The translations under genes and the position numbers were made by a program. From Fibrobacter sp. UBA4375 (GTDB taxonomy: Bacteria; Fibrobacterota; Fibrobacteria; Fibrobacterales; Fibrobacteraceae), in the NCBI GenBank assembly GCA_002391195.1, contig DGRZ01000018.1, positions 3,830 to 54,214 of the forward strand: a stretch of DNA of 50,385 nucleotides, in the 5' to 3' direction. The notes beneath the pieces were generated by a model. The model did not search any database. It worked only from the letters and a program-made list of their open reading frames with translations, and was not told the DNA's origin. The first letter of the stretch is position 1, and every line of letters starts with the position of its first letter. Below are positions 1-7,878 of the stretch, piece after piece.

Positions 1-2
1 TG

Positions 3-1037
3 CGCAAGCTCCGCCAGTTCCAGGATTTGGGTCACACTGTGGTGCTCATCGTGGGTGACTACACTGCCCAGATTGGCGACCCCAGCGGCCGCAACAAGGC
101 CCGTCCGCGTCTCACCCACGAACAGGTGCTGGAAAACGCGAAGGAATACCAGGAACAGTTCTTCAAGGTCGTCCGCCGCGACCAGGTGGAAATCCACTAC
201 AACGGCGAATGGTTCTCTAAGCTCCCGTTCAGCAAGGTGACCGAACTCATGGGCCAGTTCACTGTGGCCCAGATGCTTGAACGCGAGGACTTCCACAACC
301 GCTACACAGCCAATACGCCCATCAGCCTGCACGAATTCATGTACCCCATGATGCAGGGCTACGATTCCGTGGCCATCAAGAGCGATGTGGAACTGGGCGG
401 CACCGACCAGAAGTTCAACGTGCTTCGCGGTCGCGATCTCCAGATTTTCGAAGGCATGGAACCGCAGATTGGCCTCTTCATGCCGATTTTGCTCGGTACC
501 GACGGCAAGGTCAAGATGAGTAAGTCCATCGGCAACTACGTGGGCCTGAATGAACCGGCCGACGTGATGTACCACAAGATTTACAGCCTCGCCGACAGCA
601 TCGTCGAGAACTGGTTTGAACTTCTCACCAACATCCCGCTTGCAGAAATCAAGCAGATGATGGCAGACATTGCCGCGGGCAAAATGAACCCGAACGATGC
701 CAAGCACCGCCTCGCCATCGACATCGTGACGCAGTACTACGGCGCAGAAGCCGCCGAGGCCGCCGCTGCCAAGGAACGCGAAATCCATAGCGGTAACGCC
801 ATCCCCAGCGATGCTGCCGAATGCAGCGTGGCGGCCGGCACCTACGGTGCCCTGGACCTGCTCGTAGAAATCAAGGCCTTTGCAAGCAAAGGCGAAGCCC
901 GCCGCATGGTCCAGAACGGCGGCGTAAAAATCGCCGGCGAAAAGCTTGCCGATCCGCAGTCCCAGATCGAAATCAAGGGTGCAGACCAGCTGGTTGTCCA
1001 GGTGGGCAAGCGCAAGTTCTACAAGGTGAATTTCTAG
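3..1037 (+). CDS. tyrS: Tyrosyl-tRNA synthetase, 3' part (5' end outside window)
   Basis: Charges tRNA-Tyr with tyrosine in the cytoplasm (class I aminoacyl-tRNA synthetase). The reading frame is open from the first bases of the window, so the start and the HIGH-type motif lie upstream. Visible landmarks are the GDPSGRNKARP stretch near the start, the class I loop KMSKS at nt 513-527 followed by IGNY, and a C-terminal S4-like RNA-binding segment (about nt 850-1030) with the typical GEARRMVQNGGVKIAGEK pattern. The 344 residues seen fit the C-terminal part of a bacterial TyrRS of about 400-420 residues. The stop lies 7 bases before the next gene, so co-transcription with the sugar kinase is likely. 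The family call is firm. Confidence 0.95.
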   Translation, partial: RKLRQFQDLGHTVVLIVGDYTAQIGDPSGRNKARPRLTHEQVLENAKEYQEQFFKVVRRDQVEIHYNGEWFSKLPFSKVTELMGQFTVAQMLEREDFHNRYTANTPISLHEFMYPMMQGYDSVAIKSDVELGGTDQKFNVLRGRDLQIFEGMEPQIGLFMPILLGTDGKVKMSKSIGNYVGLNEPADVMYHKIYSLADSIVENWFELLTNIPLAEIKQMMADIAAGKMNPNDAKHRLAIDIVTQYYGAEAAEAAAAKEREIHSGNAIPSDAAECSVAAGTYGALDLLVEIKAFASKGEARRMVQNGGVKIAGEKLADPQSQIEIKGADQLVVQVGKRKFYKVNF

Positions 1038-1044
1038 GTTTATT

Positions 1045-2001
1045 ATGGCTCAAGAAATCCTTATTCTCGGTCTCAATCCCGCCTGGCAGCGCCTGTTCTT
1101 CTTGGACAAGTTTACTCCGGGCGAAGTCCATCGTATCCCGAAGGTCGAAGAGTATGCTTCTGGAAAGGGCGTCAACTGCGGGCGTGTCTTGCAGCGTTTG
1201 GGCGGAATTCCTTTGCTGATGCATTTCTTGGGTGCCGAAAATGGTTCAAGGATTTTCGATGAACTGTCAGCTTGCGGTATCCAGCAGGCCCCGGTCTGGA
1301 TTAAGGAACCGACCCGCATTTGCACCACAATCGTAAGTGGCGGAAGCACGACCGAACTCATTGAACCGTCCCCTGTTTTGACAGGCAATGAGAATGAGGA
1401 TTTTCTTCAGACGTTGAACGAACACTGGACATCTACCCAATGTGTCGCTTTATGCGGGTCTTTCCCGCAAGCCTTTGACCTGGAGAAGATAAATTCCCTG
1501 GACTTTACGGGCAAGCGCGTGTTTATTGATGCCATCGAAGGTATCGATACCTGGCTTTCGAAGGGTGTAGAACTCTTGAAAATCAACATGCAGGAATACT
1601 GCAAACTTTTGACCCGTCTTGGAATCCCGCAGGTCACCTCCAGCCCCCAGTTCTGGAAAATGACGGCCACCGCCGTGCTGGAACGCCTTCCTATCAAGAA
1701 CCTGGTGGTGACCGATGGCGATTCTCCGGTTCGCGCCTTCCGTTTTGTAGAAAAGAAGTTCCAGGGGATGCAACTGCAACCGCCTACTATCACCATGAAA
1801 AACAATATTGGCGCAGGCGATTCCTTCTTTGCTGGCTGGCTCTATGCCGATGGCGAAGGTATGAGCTTTGAGGAGTGCTTGATCAAGGCTACTGCTGTGG
1901 CCGTTTCTCGCTGTGAGGTGGACAAGCCTTGGGATTTGGATCTTGCCCGTGTAAGCGAACTGGAAGCGGAATTCAAGGACGCTATCGAAAAGTTGGAATA
2001 A
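1045..2001 (+). CDS. PfkB-family sugar (phosphate) kinase, 1-phosphofructokinase/LacC-like
   Basis: Predicted cytoplasmic ATP-dependent kinase of the ribokinase/PfkB fold. The N-terminal NPAWQRLF stretch and the glycine-rich SGKGVNCGRVLQRLGG segment (about residues 32-47) are typical of the hexose-phosphate kinase branch (FruK, LacC). The C-terminal signature NNIGAGDSFFAGW carries the anion-hole GAGD with the catalytic Asp (about residue 258). At 318 residues the length is normal. The ATG lies 7 bases after the tyrS stop with only a weak ribosome site, suggesting translational coupling. The substrate cannot be read from sequence; fructose-1-phosphate or tagatose-6-phosphate are family options. 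No sugar transporter lies nearby to settle it. Confidence 0.82.
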   Translation: MAQEILILGLNPAWQRLFFLDKFTPGEVHRIPKVEEYASGKGVNCGRVLQRLGGIPLLMHFLGAENGSRIFDELSACGIQQAPVWIKEPTRICTTIVSGGSTTELIEPSPVLTGNENEDFLQTLNEHWTSTQCVALCGSFPQAFDLEKINSLDFTGKRVFIDAIEGIDTWLSKGVELLKINMQEYCKLLTRLGIPQVTSSPQFWKMTATAVLERLPIKNLVVTDGDSPVRAFRFVEKKFQGMQLQPPTITMKNNIGAGDSFFAGWLYADGEGMSFEECLIKATAVAVSRCEVDKPWDLDLARVSELEAEFKDAIEKLE

Positions 2002-2017
2002 AATCTTCGGAGGCGTT

Positions 2018-2668
2018 ATGGCAAAAACCCTGATTGTCTTTGCGTCTAAGCAAGAATTCCATTTTTTTTTCAAGAACATTTCGTCGGTGGTGGCGTCCTC
2101 TACGCCGGCAATGGTCAATCCCTCTGTAGACGTTGCAATAGCTGGAGTGGGAATCGTAGATTTCTCGGCGAATTTGGCGCGTTTTTTAAGTCTAAAGAAA
2201 TACGATAGGGCTTTTTTGCTCGGTATTTGTGGAGCTTACCCGAATAGCGGTCTTCAGGTGGGGAGTGTTGTCCGTATCGATACCGAAGTCGTTGCCGATA
2301 TGGGGGCTCAGAGCAGGGAGGGGCATTTTATCCCATGGGGAACCCTGGTGTCAAAAGAGACCCGTTATAGTGGGGCCTCTATCCGTGATTTGCCGTTGTG
2401 CCTTTTGGATGCTCCTGGGGTTGCCGGGGGAACAGTCAACTGCTGCACGGGAACCCAATACCTGGGAAACCGTCGGGAAACCCTTTTCCAGATCCAAGTG
2501 GAGAGTATGGAAGGTGCGGCCTTTTTTGCCGTATGTAAAAATTTTGGCGTGCCCGGCTACCAGTTCCGCGCCGTAAGCAACATGGCCTCTGACCGTGACG
2601 AATCCTCCTGGGATATTCCTCGTGCACTTTCCGCTTTGAAACAATCTGTTCTTGATCAACTTTTCTAA
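2018..2668 (+). CDS. mqnB: Futalosine hydrolase
   Basis: Predicted to split futalosine into hypoxanthine and dehypoxanthine futalosine in the futalosine route to menaquinone, a cytoplasmic step. The 216-residue protein has the nucleoside phosphorylase/hydrolase fold pattern: an AGVGIVDFSANLA strand-helix (about residues 46-58), FLLGICGAYP (about 67-76) and the substrate-site run QVESMEGAAFFAVCKNFGVP (about 160-179), where the glutamate after the methionine is expected to contact the nucleoside. A clear GGAGG ribosome site precedes the ATG. The next gene is mqnD of the same pathway, which strongly supports the assignment over a generic MTA/SAH nucleosidase. mqnA and mqnC are not in the window. 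Confidence 0.88.
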   Translation: MAKTLIVFASKQEFHFFFKNISSVVASSTPAMVNPSVDVAIAGVGIVDFSANLARFLSLKKYDRAFLLGICGAYPNSGLQVGSVVRIDTEVVADMGAQSREGHFIPWGTLVSKETRYSGASIRDLPLCLLDAPGVAGGTVNCCTGTQYLGNRRETLFQIQVESMEGAAFFAVCKNFGVPGYQFRAVSNMASDRDESSWDIPRALSALKQSVLDQLF

Positions 2669-2717
2669 TTCGGAATCGTTCTCTAAAAAAACTAATTCCG
2701 AAATCCGAATTCCGAAT
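2668..2717. repeat. Inverted ATTCGGAAT / ATTCCGAAT element
   Basis: Nine-base arms at 2668-2676 and 2709-2717 are perfect complements. The right side is made of near-repeats of AATTCCGA. It lies just after the mqnB stop. It could fold in RNA as a weak transcription end, but there is no U-run, so the role is uncertain. Confidence 0.4.
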
Positions 2718-2728
2718 TCCTAATTAAT

Positions 2729-2763
2729 CTCACACCTCACACCTCACACCTCACACCTCACAC
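2729..2763 (+). repeat. Five tandem CTCACAC heptamers in the mqnD leader
   Basis: Five exact copies of the 7-base unit CTCACAC run head to tail and end 4 bases before the mqnD ATG. They occupy the place where a ribosome-binding site would be expected, and no purine-rich Shine-Dalgarno sequence is visible there. Confidence 0.9.
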
Positions 2764-2767
2764 CCCA

Positions 2768-3559
2768 ATGCGTCTTTCCCTCGGCATCTCTACCTGTCCA
2801 AACGACACCTTCATCTACGAAAACCTCATCGCAGGCCTAAAAGATTCCCCCTTTGAATGGGATGTCCATTATGCCGACGTTCAGACCTTGAACGAAATGG
2901 TCATGGCGGGCAAACTGGACGTGGCAAAAGTCAGTGCCCAGATTTACCCGCAGGTTCGCGGGAATTACCGGGTGCTTGGCTGTGGCGGTGCCATCGGTTA
3001 TGGTTGCGGACCGCTCCTGCTGTCAAGCAAGGGGAACGAATTTGACCCCAATGGCGAAACCACGCTGCCCGGTAAAAACACAACGGCGGCCCTTTTGTTC
3101 AAATTTTGGTACCAGAAAAACTTCGGTGGTGCGCCCCGTCTCCGCTACGCCTTTTTTGATGAAGTGTACCGCGGGCTACTTGCGGGTTCGGTAGCTCAGG
3201 GCGTGACTATCCATGAACACCGTTTCACCTGGAAGCGGGACGGCCTTTATCTGTTACAGGATTTGGGTGCTTATTGGGAGCAGGAAACGGGTACTCCGAT
3301 TCCTCTGGGAATAGCGGTTGCTCGAAAAGATTTTTCGAATGAAGTAATAGAGGGCGTTGAATCGGAAATTCGAAAGAGTCTAAAAATGGCATGGACGAGG
3401 GCTGAAATGGTAACCCCGTTCATTCAAGAAAAGGCCCAAATTGAAGAAAAAAATGTTATAGAATCTCACATAAAAATGTTTGTAAATGACTTTTCTGAGG
3501 CAATTGGCGAAAAAGGGAAAGCCGCCTTGGAACGGTTGTGGATGTTGTCAAGTTGTTGA
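2768..3559 (+). CDS. mqnD: 1,4-dihydroxy-6-naphthoate synthase
   Basis: Predicted to convert cyclic dehypoxanthine futalosine to 1,4-dihydroxy-6-naphthoate, a late committed step of futalosine-route menaquinone synthesis. The 263-residue protein starts with the family hallmark LGISTCPNDTFIYENL. It also has ADVQTLNEMVMAGKLDVAKVS (about residues 37-57) and the GCGGAIGYGCGPLL loop (about 73-86), typical of this periplasmic-binding-protein-like enzyme. It lies about 100 bases behind mqnB on the same strand. The start is chosen by homology, because the leader holds a heptamer repeat instead of a ribosome site. A menaquinone-dependent respiratory chain is therefore likely. Confidence 0.9.
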   Translation: MRLSLGISTCPNDTFIYENLIAGLKDSPFEWDVHYADVQTLNEMVMAGKLDVAKVSAQIYPQVRGNYRVLGCGGAIGYGCGPLLLSSKGNEFDPNGETTLPGKNTTAALLFKFWYQKNFGGAPRLRYAFFDEVYRGLLAGSVAQGVTIHEHRFTWKRDGLYLLQDLGAYWEQETGTPIPLGIAVARKDFSNEVIEGVESEIRKSLKMAWTRAEMVTPFIQEKAQIEEKNVIESHIKMFVNDFSEAIGEKGKAALERLWMLSSC

Positions 3560-3687
3560 TAAAGTGTTTATAAGTGAAAAAATCTTGTAATAATTCGTTA
3601 ATGTATCTTTAAATTTACAAAATGGCGATTTTTTAGCAAAAACTTTATTTATTTTCCGTAAAGCATCTTTTTTATGGGAGTTCTATT

Positions 3688-3888
3688 ATGAGCTTAGTAA
3701 ACGACCTTGAACTGGAAGTCGAAAACTTCAAGCGCGAGTACGAAAAGTTCGAGCGCGGTAACAAGTCCGCCGGCACCCGTGCCCGCAAAGTCCTGCAGGA
3801 CATCAAGAAGACCTGCCAGGAGATTCGCGTGTCCATCCAGGGGGCGAAGAAGGAGGACGTGAAGGAGTCTCAGACCCCTGAATCGTAA
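3688..3888 (+). CDS. Histone H1-like (Hc1 family) DNA-binding protein
   Basis: A 66-residue, highly charged protein. The first half is an acidic/basic helix (ELEVENFKREYEKFERG) and the centre NKSAGTRARKVLQDIKK matches the conserved core of the Hc1/histone H1-like family known from Chlamydia and Bacteroidota. The last 12 residues are polar. It probably binds DNA without sequence specificity and helps compact the nucleoid. A GGGAG ribosome site precedes the ATG by 7 bases. It stands alone: a long AT-rich leader lies upstream and a hairpin downstream, so it is likely monocistronic. The family call is good; the cellular role is inferred. Confidence 0.75.
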   Translation: MSLVNDLELEVENFKREYEKFERGNKSAGTRARKVLQDIKKTCQEIRVSIQGAKKEDVKESQTPES

Positions 3889-3926
3889 TTTTTGCTTTGC
3901 ATAAGACTGACTTTGATTCCTTTTTT

Positions 3927-3950
3927 TGCGAAAAATGCCGTTTTTTCGCA
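3927..3950 (+). terminator. Possible hairpin end of the Hc1-like transcript
   Basis: Arms TGCGAAAAA (3927-3935) and TTTTTCGCA (3942-3950) pair perfectly around a short loop. The U residues sit inside the right arm instead of after it, so this is not a textbook intrinsic terminator. Confidence 0.4.
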
Positions 3951-3958
3951 GAATTGGT

Positions 3959-3987
3959 TTGACTAAACTCGATTTTTGAGGTATATT
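3959..3987 (+). promoter_or_regulatory. Sigma70-type promoter of the OmpA/TolQR-like block
   Basis: TTGACT (3959-3964) and TATATT (3982-3987) are separated by exactly 17 bases, which places the transcript start near 3994 and gives a leader of about 80 nt before the ATG at 4073. Complementary AAACTC/GAGTTT flank the -10 box. A wider inverted pair, AAGACTGAC (3903-3911) and GTCAGTCTT (4007-4015), brackets the promoter. Confidence 0.7.
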
Positions 3988-4072
3988 CCCACTTGAGTTT
4001 GATTTTGTCAGTCTTGGCAAATGATAAAGCTAAACGAATTTATGTGTTCTATGATTGGAGAAACGTAGCAGT

Positions 4073-5590
4073 ATGACCCTAAAGAAACTGGTCTTAGTAA
4101 CGGCCGGGGCGATGCTTCTTTCTGGAACCGCCATGGCAAAGAATATCAACGTGCCTGGCGATTACTCAAAGATTGCCGACGCTCTTGGCAATGCGGATGC
4201 TGGCGATACCATCTTGGTAAAGCGTGGCACCTACAACGAAAACATTACCTTGGTGATGGACGTGGTCTTGAAAGGTGAAGACCCGCTCACGACGATTATC
4301 GATGGCGGCCGCAATGGTCCGACCGTCATGGGTACTTCGGGCGCCGAGATGTCGCACTTCACCATCAGGAACGGTCTCGAAGGTATCCTTTGCGAAAACG
4401 CCGCCCCTTACATCCACCACTGCTACGTGTTGGATAACAAGGCCACGGGTATCGGTGCGTTCATTTCGCTCCCTCACCTCCGCAATAACGTGGTGTACGG
4501 CAACCGCTGGTCCGGCATCCTCGCTTGGGGTGCCAAGGCCCTGGACGCTTCCATCGAACAGAACGTAGTGCTCCGCAACGGCTATTCCGGCCTTGCCCTG
4601 AAGGGACCTACCAACGTGGTCGCCACCAACAACATCTTCATGGAGAACCACTACTACGGTGTGTTCGCCGACCCTGCTGCTGGTCAGACCAAGGTGGAGT
4701 ACAACAACATCTACAAGAACTACTACCCCTTCAACCAGTTCATCAAGGTGAACCGCACCAACGTTTCCCTTGATCCGAAGTTCATCAACCACTCCCTTTC
4801 GAAGCCGAACTTCTACTGCCAGTCCACCTCGCCGATGCTCAAGCGTGGAAAGGGCAAGCTGGATATCGGCCTTACTGCTACTGAGATTGAGAAGGAAGAG
4901 GAAGAAGTGGAAGAGACCCGTAATCCGGACACCGATGCCGACGGCATGTGCGATCCTTGGGTCTCCGAAGAGGGTCTTGCAGACAAATACGCATCGGTCT
5001 GTACCGGTGTGGACAACTGCCCCGAAGAAGGTGAAGACTTTGACGGCTATCAAGATGATGATGGCTGCCCGGATGCCGACAACGACCGCGACGGTATCTG
5101 CGATCCTTGGGTTGAAGCCAAGGCTATGCAAGCTAACTTTGCTCACGTCTGTAAAGAAGTTGACCTTTGCCCCGAACAGCCCGAAACCATGAACGACTTC
5201 AAGGACGATGACGGTTGCCCGGACGAAGTGCCGCAGCCGCCCAAGAAGGTGTTCGTGCTCGAAGGCGTGAACTTTGAATCTGGTAAGGCAACCATCACTC
5301 AGGATTCCTACATCTCCCTCTTGAAGGTGGTGGACATCATGGAAACCTTTACCGAAGCTACTTTTGAAATCGTGGGCCATACGGATAACCAGGGTAACAA
5401 GGCCAAGAACAAGCAGCTCTCTGCCGACCGCGCCGAAGCTGTGAAGAACTTCCTTGTAGAAAAGGGAATTTCCGAAAGCCGTATTACAACATCCGGTATG
5501 GGTGACACCAAGCCGGTGGCCTCCAACAAAACCCCCGAAGGGCGTGCGCAGAACCGTCGTATCGAATTCAAGCGCACGGATATCAAGTAA
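4073..5590 (+). CDS. OmpA-family protein with beta-helix and calcium-repeat modules
   Basis: Predicted envelope protein linking the outer membrane to peptidoglycan. The mature form follows a signal peptide ending near GTAMAK. Residues about 25-265 show parallel beta-helix (pectin-lyase-like) turns with repeated N-N and G patterns. Residues about 285-385 hold two thrombospondin type 3-like acidic modules, each with D-x-D-x-D-G-x-C-D-P-W-V and ending DDDGCP. The last 110 residues are an OmpA peptidoglycan-binding domain with NFESGKATI, LSADRAEAVKNFL and EGRAQNRRIEF. I chose ATG 4073, which gives a clean signal peptide, over an upstream TTG. It is the first gene of the block and is probably its cell-wall anchor. 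Confidence 0.85.
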   Translation: MTLKKLVLVTAGAMLLSGTAMAKNINVPGDYSKIADALGNADAGDTILVKRGTYNENITLVMDVVLKGEDPLTTIIDGGRNGPTVMGTSGAEMSHFTIRNGLEGILCENAAPYIHHCYVLDNKATGIGAFISLPHLRNNVVYGNRWSGILAWGAKALDASIEQNVVLRNGYSGLALKGPTNVVATNNIFMENHYYGVFADPAAGQTKVEYNNIYKNYYPFNQFIKVNRTNVSLDPKFINHSLSKPNFYCQSTSPMLKRGKGKLDIGLTATEIEKEEEEVEETRNPDTDADGMCDPWVSEEGLADKYASVCTGVDNCPEEGEDFDGYQDDDGCPDADNDRDGICDPWVEAKAMQANFAHVCKEVDLCPEQPETMNDFKDDDGCPDEVPQPPKKVFVLEGVNFESGKATITQDSYISLLKVVDIMETFTEATFEIVGHTDNQGNKAKNKQLSADRAEAVKNFLVEKGISESRITTSGMGDTKPVASNKTPEGRAQNRRIEFKRTDIK

Positions 5591-5601
5591 AGGAGTAGGT
5601 G

Positions 5602-7833
5602 ATGATGCGTACTAGTTTCATCAAAACGTCAGTCCTCGGACTTACTGTAGCTGCCAGCGCTCTGTATGCTGAAGCAGTCTACTCCCCGCACAAATACCAG
5701 CAGAACGACTGGTTCGGTGAATTTGGTAGTAACAACACTGCTATGTATGTGAACCCCGCTGGAATTTCCATGACGGACCAGCTGGAAGTAAGTGCCGCTT
5801 TCTTCAGCTCTATCAGTGGTGAAGCCAGCCAGGAATACGTGAGTTTGGCTTTCCCCATGGATTACAAGCACACCATCGGATTCTCCTTCTTCGAGAACGG
5901 TGCTTCTATCGATGGCGGCAAGTCCTACGATGAATTCGCCTTCTTGCTGGGCTATGCCTATAACCTGATGCACTGCGTGGCCGTGGGTCTCGACATCTCT
6001 GTGCTTTACATCAACCAGTTCGATGAAGTGAAGCATGTGACCTTCGGTGCCGACGTGGGCGTGAGCTGGAACCCGCTTTCCTCCTCCAAGTATGGTGACT
6101 TGTTTGTGGGTGTTGCTTTGCAGAACGCTCTGCAGCCTGCAGTCAGCACCGCCGAAAAGGATGCTCCCACGGTGGTCCTCTTTACGGAGAGCGAAGCGTA
6201 CAAGATTCCTGCTAACTTGAACTTCTCCTTGTTCTACCGCGGGCTTAACCGCGCTCTCGAAGCCAAGGCCGAACTTTCTGTTATCGATGTGATGCACGAC
6301 GATGAAGAAGGTGGTGAGGGCATGAACTTGGAAGAAAGCTTCACCTTGACTTACTATCTGTCCCCGCACCTTGGTGTCCGTCTTCGTTTCACCAAAGAAG
6401 GCTACCCGGTTGCAGGCGCTACGGTTAACGTGAAGGACGTAAGTTTCTTCCGCTACCTGCAGCTTGACTTGGAAATGTCTCACGACGATCTCTACGCCAA
6501 GAAGAACCGTGGCTTTATCTGGGCTGTGAAACTCACTACCCGCTTCGGTGACACTCGTGAAGAGAAAATCGGTGAGGAACGGTATCGTCGTTTGAAGATC
6601 GAACCTGAAAACGATTACCGCGCCGCTATGCGTCTGTACTTGAACCGTCAGTTCCTCGAAGCCGCATACGCTTTCGGTAAGGTTCAGACCAAGTATCCCG
6701 CATTCCACTTGGTGGACCAGGCCGCGTTCTATAAGGCAAAGTCCTTTGAAAACCTCCGCATGCACAAGGCTGCCCGTGCCGTTTACGAAGACGCTATCAA
6801 GCGCTATCCCAGAACGGAACAGAACGCCAAGTACCACTTCCAGTTGATGAACATCGACTATAAGGAAGGCAAGTACACCGACGCTATGGCCAAGTACCAG
6901 AACATTGTTCAGGTGTTCGGCAAGAGCGACGTGAAGGCGGACGCCGACTATATCGCCGGTCAGATCAAGTTCGAACAGGGCCTCTATCAGGAATCTGTAG
7001 ACCTGCTCGCCGCCATTCTCCCCGGTAACGCAAACTACTTCTACGCCCGTTATACCATGGGTATCGCCTACAGCCGCATGGGCAAGTGGGAAGAAGCCGA
7101 AAACTGCTTCCGCGACATTACGGAACAGCCGGTTTCCAACCAGTCCGAACGCGATCTGCAGGATGCCGCCAAGGTGAAGCTCGGCCATATCTACTTCTCT
7201 GGCGAAAAGCCCGATGTGGCTGCCGCTGCCCAGATGTACGGCCAGGTGGAACCGGGTTCCCCTGTGTATGACGAAGCAATGCTCGGTATCGCATGGTCCT
7301 TCCTCAAGGTGAACAAGCCCGACGAGGCTTTGAAGCCCGCTAACTGGATCATCAGCAACCTTCCGGAATCCTTCCTGGTTTCCGAAGCCTACCTGGTTCA
7401 GGGTTACTGCTACTTCATCAAGAAGGACTACGACAAGGCCGTGAAGTCTCTGGAACAGGCCGAAAAGCGTACGGAACAGCCGGTTGTGTCTGTAGCCGCA
7501 CGTGACAGCGCCCGTCAGGCTTACGAAGCCATGCAGAACGATTTCGATTCTGTTCAGGTCAAGGCTCTTGACCTTGCCCGTCAGTTGCCCACGCCTCGTG
7601 TGGAAAGCAAGCGTGAAGCTTTGAAGCCCGATTTCGATAAGGCAAACAAGGCTATCGAAGATTATGCCGAGTTCACTCAGAGGTCCATTCAGAGCGACCG
7701 CTTTGAATCTAACCGTAAGCGCATTTTGGACGACGCTGGCTTTACTTTGGCTACCGTCAAGACCAAGATGGCCGGTGGTGCCGGTGGTTCTGGCGCTGCT
7801 CAGGAACTGGAGGAATTGGATGACCTGGAGTAA
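5602..7833 (+). CDS. Outer-membrane beta-barrel fused to TPR domain
   Basis: About 743 residues with an N-terminal signal peptide (cut near LYAEA). Residues about 25-325 resemble PorV/FadL-like barrels: GSNNTAMYVNPAGISM near the N-terminus, then alternating amphipathic strands. From about 335 to 640 the chain becomes repeated A/Y/G-rich TPR helices (for example FYKAKSFENLRMHKAARAVY). The C-terminus ends in an acidic tail. The start follows AGGAG by 6 bases and lies 11 bases after the OmpA-like gene, so the two are probably co-translated. Inference: it sits in the outer membrane with its TPRs in the periplasm, docking the large TPR protein encoded next. The exact family is not recognised. Confidence 0.7.
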   Translation: MMRTSFIKTSVLGLTVAASALYAEAVYSPHKYQQNDWFGEFGSNNTAMYVNPAGISMTDQLEVSAAFFSSISGEASQEYVSLAFPMDYKHTIGFSFFENGASIDGGKSYDEFAFLLGYAYNLMHCVAVGLDISVLYINQFDEVKHVTFGADVGVSWNPLSSSKYGDLFVGVALQNALQPAVSTAEKDAPTVVLFTESEAYKIPANLNFSLFYRGLNRALEAKAELSVIDVMHDDEEGGEGMNLEESFTLTYYLSPHLGVRLRFTKEGYPVAGATVNVKDVSFFRYLQLDLEMSHDDLYAKKNRGFIWAVKLTTRFGDTREEKIGEERYRRLKIEPENDYRAAMRLYLNRQFLEAAYAFGKVQTKYPAFHLVDQAAFYKAKSFENLRMHKAARAVYEDAIKRYPRTEQNAKYHFQLMNIDYKEGKYTDAMAKYQNIVQVFGKSDVKADADYIAGQIKFEQGLYQESVDLLAAILPGNANYFYARYTMGIAYSRMGKWEEAENCFRDITEQPVSNQSERDLQDAAKVKLGHIYFSGEKPDVAAAAQMYGQVEPGSPVYDEAMLGIAWSFLKVNKPDEALKPANWIISNLPESFLVSEAYLVQGYCYFIKKDYDKAVKSLEQAEKRTEQPVVSVAARDSARQAYEAMQNDFDSVQVKALDLARQLPTPRVESKREALKPDFDKANKAIEDYAEFTQRSIQSDRFESNRKRILDDAGFTLATVKTKMAGGAGGSGAAQELEELDDLE

Positions 7834-7878
7834 TCCGGGTTCGTCCCTTTTATAGAAATTATAGGTGGATAGAGAATA

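Noticed and set aside
4166..5380. Long antisense frame opposite the OmpA-like gene
   Set aside because: Strong domain evidence is on the plus strand; the antisense product is low-complexity Val/His/Gly without motifs.
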